6,586 nucleotides of DNA from Methanobacteriota archaeon (lineage in GTDB: Archaea > Thermoplasmatota > Thermoplasmata > RBG-16-68-12): positions 1 through 6,586 of the forward strand of contig VBMM01000057.1 in assembly GCA_005878415.1 (NCBI GenBank). The letters run 5' to 3'. A program made the position numbers and the translations under genes. This document shows positions 4,363 through 6,586 of the stretch, in pieces (position 1 is the first letter of the stretch; the number at the start of each line of letters is the position of its first letter). The notes beneath the pieces are model-generated. The model had not been told where the DNA came from. It saw nothing but the letters and a program-made list of their open reading frames with translations, and did not search any database.

Positions 4363-6576
4363 GTGACCGAGCGCCTCGTGCTCAAGGTCGCGGAAGCGCC
4401 CCAGTCGGACGTCGGTCTGGGGCGGGCGCGGGTGGACACGAAGACCCGCGTGGCGCTCGGCGTCGACGTGGGCGAGATCATCCAGATCATCGGGAAGAAG
4501 TCCACGGCGGCGAAGTTGTTCCGCGTGATGCAAGAGGACGAAGGGAAGAGCATCATCCGGATTGACGGCCTCGTCCGCCGCAACGTCGGAGTGAGCCTCG
4601 GGGACAAGGTCGAGGTCCGCAAGGCGGAGGTCCTGCCGGCGGAGCGCATCACGATCGCGCCGATCATCAGCGAGGGCCACAAGATCTCCTTCGGCCAAGG
4701 GATCGAGAACTTCGTGAAGCGCGGCCTCCTGAAACGTCCGCTGAACAAGGGCGACGTCGTCATCGTCCCCGGCATCGCCCTCATGGGCGGCGCCCTTCCG
4801 TTCATGGTCATCAGCACGGCGCCCAAAGGGATCGTCCAGATCCAGGACGACACGATCATCGAGATGAAAGAGGAGCCCGTCCGCGAGGGCGAGGTCCTCA
4901 CGCCGACCGTGACCTACGAGGACATCGGCGGCCTGAAGGAGGAGCTCATGAAGGTCCGCGAGATGATCGAGCTCCCGCTGAAGCACGCGGAGCTGTTCGA
5001 GCGCCTCGGCATCGATCCGCCGAAGGGAGTGCTCCTGTACGGCCCGCCGGGGACCGGCAAGACGCTCATCGCCAAAGCGGTCGCGAATGAAGCGGGGGCC
5101 AACTTCTACTCCATCCAAGGGCCGGAGATCATGTCCAAGTACTATGGCCAGAGCGAAGAACGCCTCCGGGAGAAGTTCGAGGAGGCGCAAAAGAACGCGC
5201 CGAGCGTCCTGTTCATCGACGAGCTCGACTCCATCGCGCCGAAGCGGGAGGAGGTCACCGGCGAGGTCGAGCGTCGGGTCGTCGCCCAGCTCCTCACGCT
5301 GATGGACGGGCTCTCGGGCCGCGGTCAGGTCATCGTCATCGGCGCGACGAACCGGGACGAGGCGATCGACCCCGCGCTGCGCCGGCCGGGCCGCTTCGAC
5401 CGGGAAATCGAGATCGGCGTCCCGGACCGGATGGGCCGGAAGGAGGTCCTGCAGATTCACACGCGAGGCATGCCGATCGAAGGCGTCGAGGACGATCGGG
5501 ACCGGCTTCTCAACGAACTCGCCGACGTATGCCACGGGTTCGTCGGGGCGGACCTCGCCGCCCTCGCCCGGGAAGCGGCGATGAAGGCGTTGCGGCGGTA
5601 CCTCCCGGAGATCGACCTCGACAAGCCGATTCCCGCGGAGACGCTGGAGAAGATGCGCGTGACGAGCGAAGACTTCAAGCTCGCGCTGAAGGAGGTCGAG
5701 CCGAGCGCGATGCGAGAGGTCCTCGTCGAGGTGCCGCGCGTCAACTGGTCCGACGTCGGCGGCCTCGAGGACGTGAAGATGAAGCTCCGGGAGGCCGTCG
5801 AGATGCCTCTCAAGGATCCCGAGGCGTTCAAGCGGATGGGCATCCGGCCGCCGCGTGGCATCCTGCTGTACGGCCCACCCGGGAGCGGCAAGACGCTGCT
5901 CGCGAAAGCCGTCGCCACGGAGTCCGAGGCGAACTTCATCTCGATCAAGGGTCCGGAGGTCATGTCCAAGTGGGTCGGCGAATCGGAGAAGGCTGTCCGG
6001 ATGATCTTCAAAAAGGCGAAGCAGGTCGCTCCATGCATCGTCTTCCTCGACGAGCTCGACGCGGTCGCCCACGTCCGCGGTTTCGACTCGGACAGCGGGG
6101 TGAGCGAGCGGGTCGTGAACCAGCTCCTGACGTCGATGGACGGCCTCGAGTCCCTCGAAGGCGTCGTCGTGATCGGTGCGACGAACCGTCCGGACCGGCT
6201 CGATCCGGCGATGCTCCGCACGGGCCGATTCGACCGCATCCTGCTCGTGCCGACCCCGAACCGGGACGCACGCCTCGCGATCCTGAAGGTGCACACGAAG
6301 ACCATGCCTCTGGACGGCGTCGATCTCGAAGAGCTCGCGGTCGACATCGACGGCTACTCCGGCGCGGACATCGAAGGGCTGTGCCGTGAAGCCGCGATGA
6401 TCGCGCTCCGCGAGAGCAAGCATGCGAAGCGCGTGTCGACGACGCACTTCCAGGAAGCCATGAAGGTCGTCCGTCCGAGCATCGATGCGGACACGATCAA
6501 GTTCTACGAGGAGTTCGACAAGCGTTTCAAGAAAGGCGTCGAGCGGAAGCGCGAAGAGAGCGTCCTGTACCGCTGA
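4363..6576 (+). CDS. cdc48: Cdc48/VAT-family AAA+ ATPase (double AAA unfoldase)
   Basis: A 737-aa hexameric protein unfoldase, close in length to archaeal VAT and p97. The N-domain (1 to about 180) has the double-psi barrel start (LVLKVAEA, then DVGLGRARVD). D1 has Walker A GPPGTGKT at 227-234, Walker B LFIDELD with Asp286/Glu287, sensor Asn330, and arginine fingers Arg341/Arg344. D2 has Walker A GPPGSGKT at 504-511, Walker B VFLDELD with Asp563/Glu564, sensor Asn608, and Arg619/Arg622. All catalytic residues are present, so both rings should hydrolyse ATP. The protein ends SVLYR, an HbYX-type tail (Leu-Tyr-Arg) of the kind used to dock onto the 20S proteasome. GTG 4363 is the start because homology begins at once and the TATA-like box is correctly spaced. 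It is probably a single-gene unit, 81 bp after the bactofilin-like gene. Confidence 0.97.
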   Translation: MTERLVLKVAEAPQSDVGLGRARVDTKTRVALGVDVGEIIQIIGKKSTAAKLFRVMQEDEGKSIIRIDGLVRRNVGVSLGDKVEVRKAEVLPAERITIAPIISEGHKISFGQGIENFVKRGLLKRPLNKGDVVIVPGIALMGGALPFMVISTAPKGIVQIQDDTIIEMKEEPVREGEVLTPTVTYEDIGGLKEELMKVREMIELPLKHAELFERLGIDPPKGVLLYGPPGTGKTLIAKAVANEAGANFYSIQGPEIMSKYYGQSEERLREKFEEAQKNAPSVLFIDELDSIAPKREEVTGEVERRVVAQLLTLMDGLSGRGQVIVIGATNRDEAIDPALRRPGRFDREIEIGVPDRMGRKEVLQIHTRGMPIEGVEDDRDRLLNELADVCHGFVGADLAALAREAAMKALRRYLPEIDLDKPIPAETLEKMRVTSEDFKLALKEVEPSAMREVLVEVPRVNWSDVGGLEDVKMKLREAVEMPLKDPEAFKRMGIRPPRGILLYGPPGSGKTLLAKAVATESEANFISIKGPEVMSKWVGESEKAVRMIFKKAKQVAPCIVFLDELDAVAHVRGFDSDSGVSERVVNQLLTSMDGLESLEGVVVIGATNRPDRLDPAMLRTGRFDRILLVPTPNRDARLAILKVHTKTMPLDGVDLEELAVDIDGYSGADIEGLCREAAMIALRESKHAKRVSTTHFQEAMKVVRPSIDADTIKFYEEFDKRFKKGVERKREESVLYR

Positions 6577-6586
6577 CGCCCCGCGA

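Noticed and set aside
3142..6447. A 1101-codon open frame on the minus strand opposite cdc48 and the bactofilin-like gene
   Set aside because: Antisense shadow typical of GC-rich DNA with few A/T third positions. It is rich in Arg, Asp, His and Leu without domain logic, while the + strand carries clear conserved proteins.

Overview
This 6.6-kb window reads as a GC-rich archaeal chromosome segment. The evidence is a VAT/Cdc48-type double-AAA ATPase ending in a proteasome-docking tail, TATA-like boxes about 26-27 bp upstream of start codons (leaderless-type promoters), and strongly GC-rich third codon positions. A bacterial-type DnaK-DnaJ pair in such a background would fit a Thermoplasmatota-like or other mesophilic euryarchaeal lineage; that placement is inference.

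Layout, left to right. (1) The 3' end of dnaK (1-387) and complete dnaJ (418-1593) lie on the + strand with a 30-bp gap: a chaperone operon entering from the left. (2) A small minus-strand membrane-protein ORF (about 1590-1739) shares a TTAG stop overlap with dnaJ. It has coding-like composition but no ATG or GTG start. (3) A short AT-richer divergent region (about 1740-1873) carries three copies of a 9-bp motif and a small palindrome. (4) A predicted RNase H-fold (RuvC/YqgF-like) protein follows (1874-2632, +). (5) A winged-helix regulator (2621-3034, -) overlaps it tail to tail. (6) A divergent promoter region (3035-3187) comes next. (7) An unrecognised 60-aa ORF (3188-3370, +) has a leaderless-type promoter and is ATGA-coupled to a bactofilin-like beta-helix protein (3367-4281, +). 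(8) The Cdc48/VAT ATPase (4363-6576, +) has a palindrome straddling its TATA-like box.

Two themes stand out. The outer genes form a protein quality-control set: the DnaK/DnaJ folding machine, and a Cdc48 unfoldase that probably feeds the 20S proteasome. Between them, the divergent regulator and the bactofilin-like protein carry the same short SHOCT-like helical module. With the small coupled ORF, they look like one regulator-plus-scaffold unit. That unit is the most promising candidate here for something not well described. No mobile elements, tRNA/rRNA genes or CRISPR arrays were seen.
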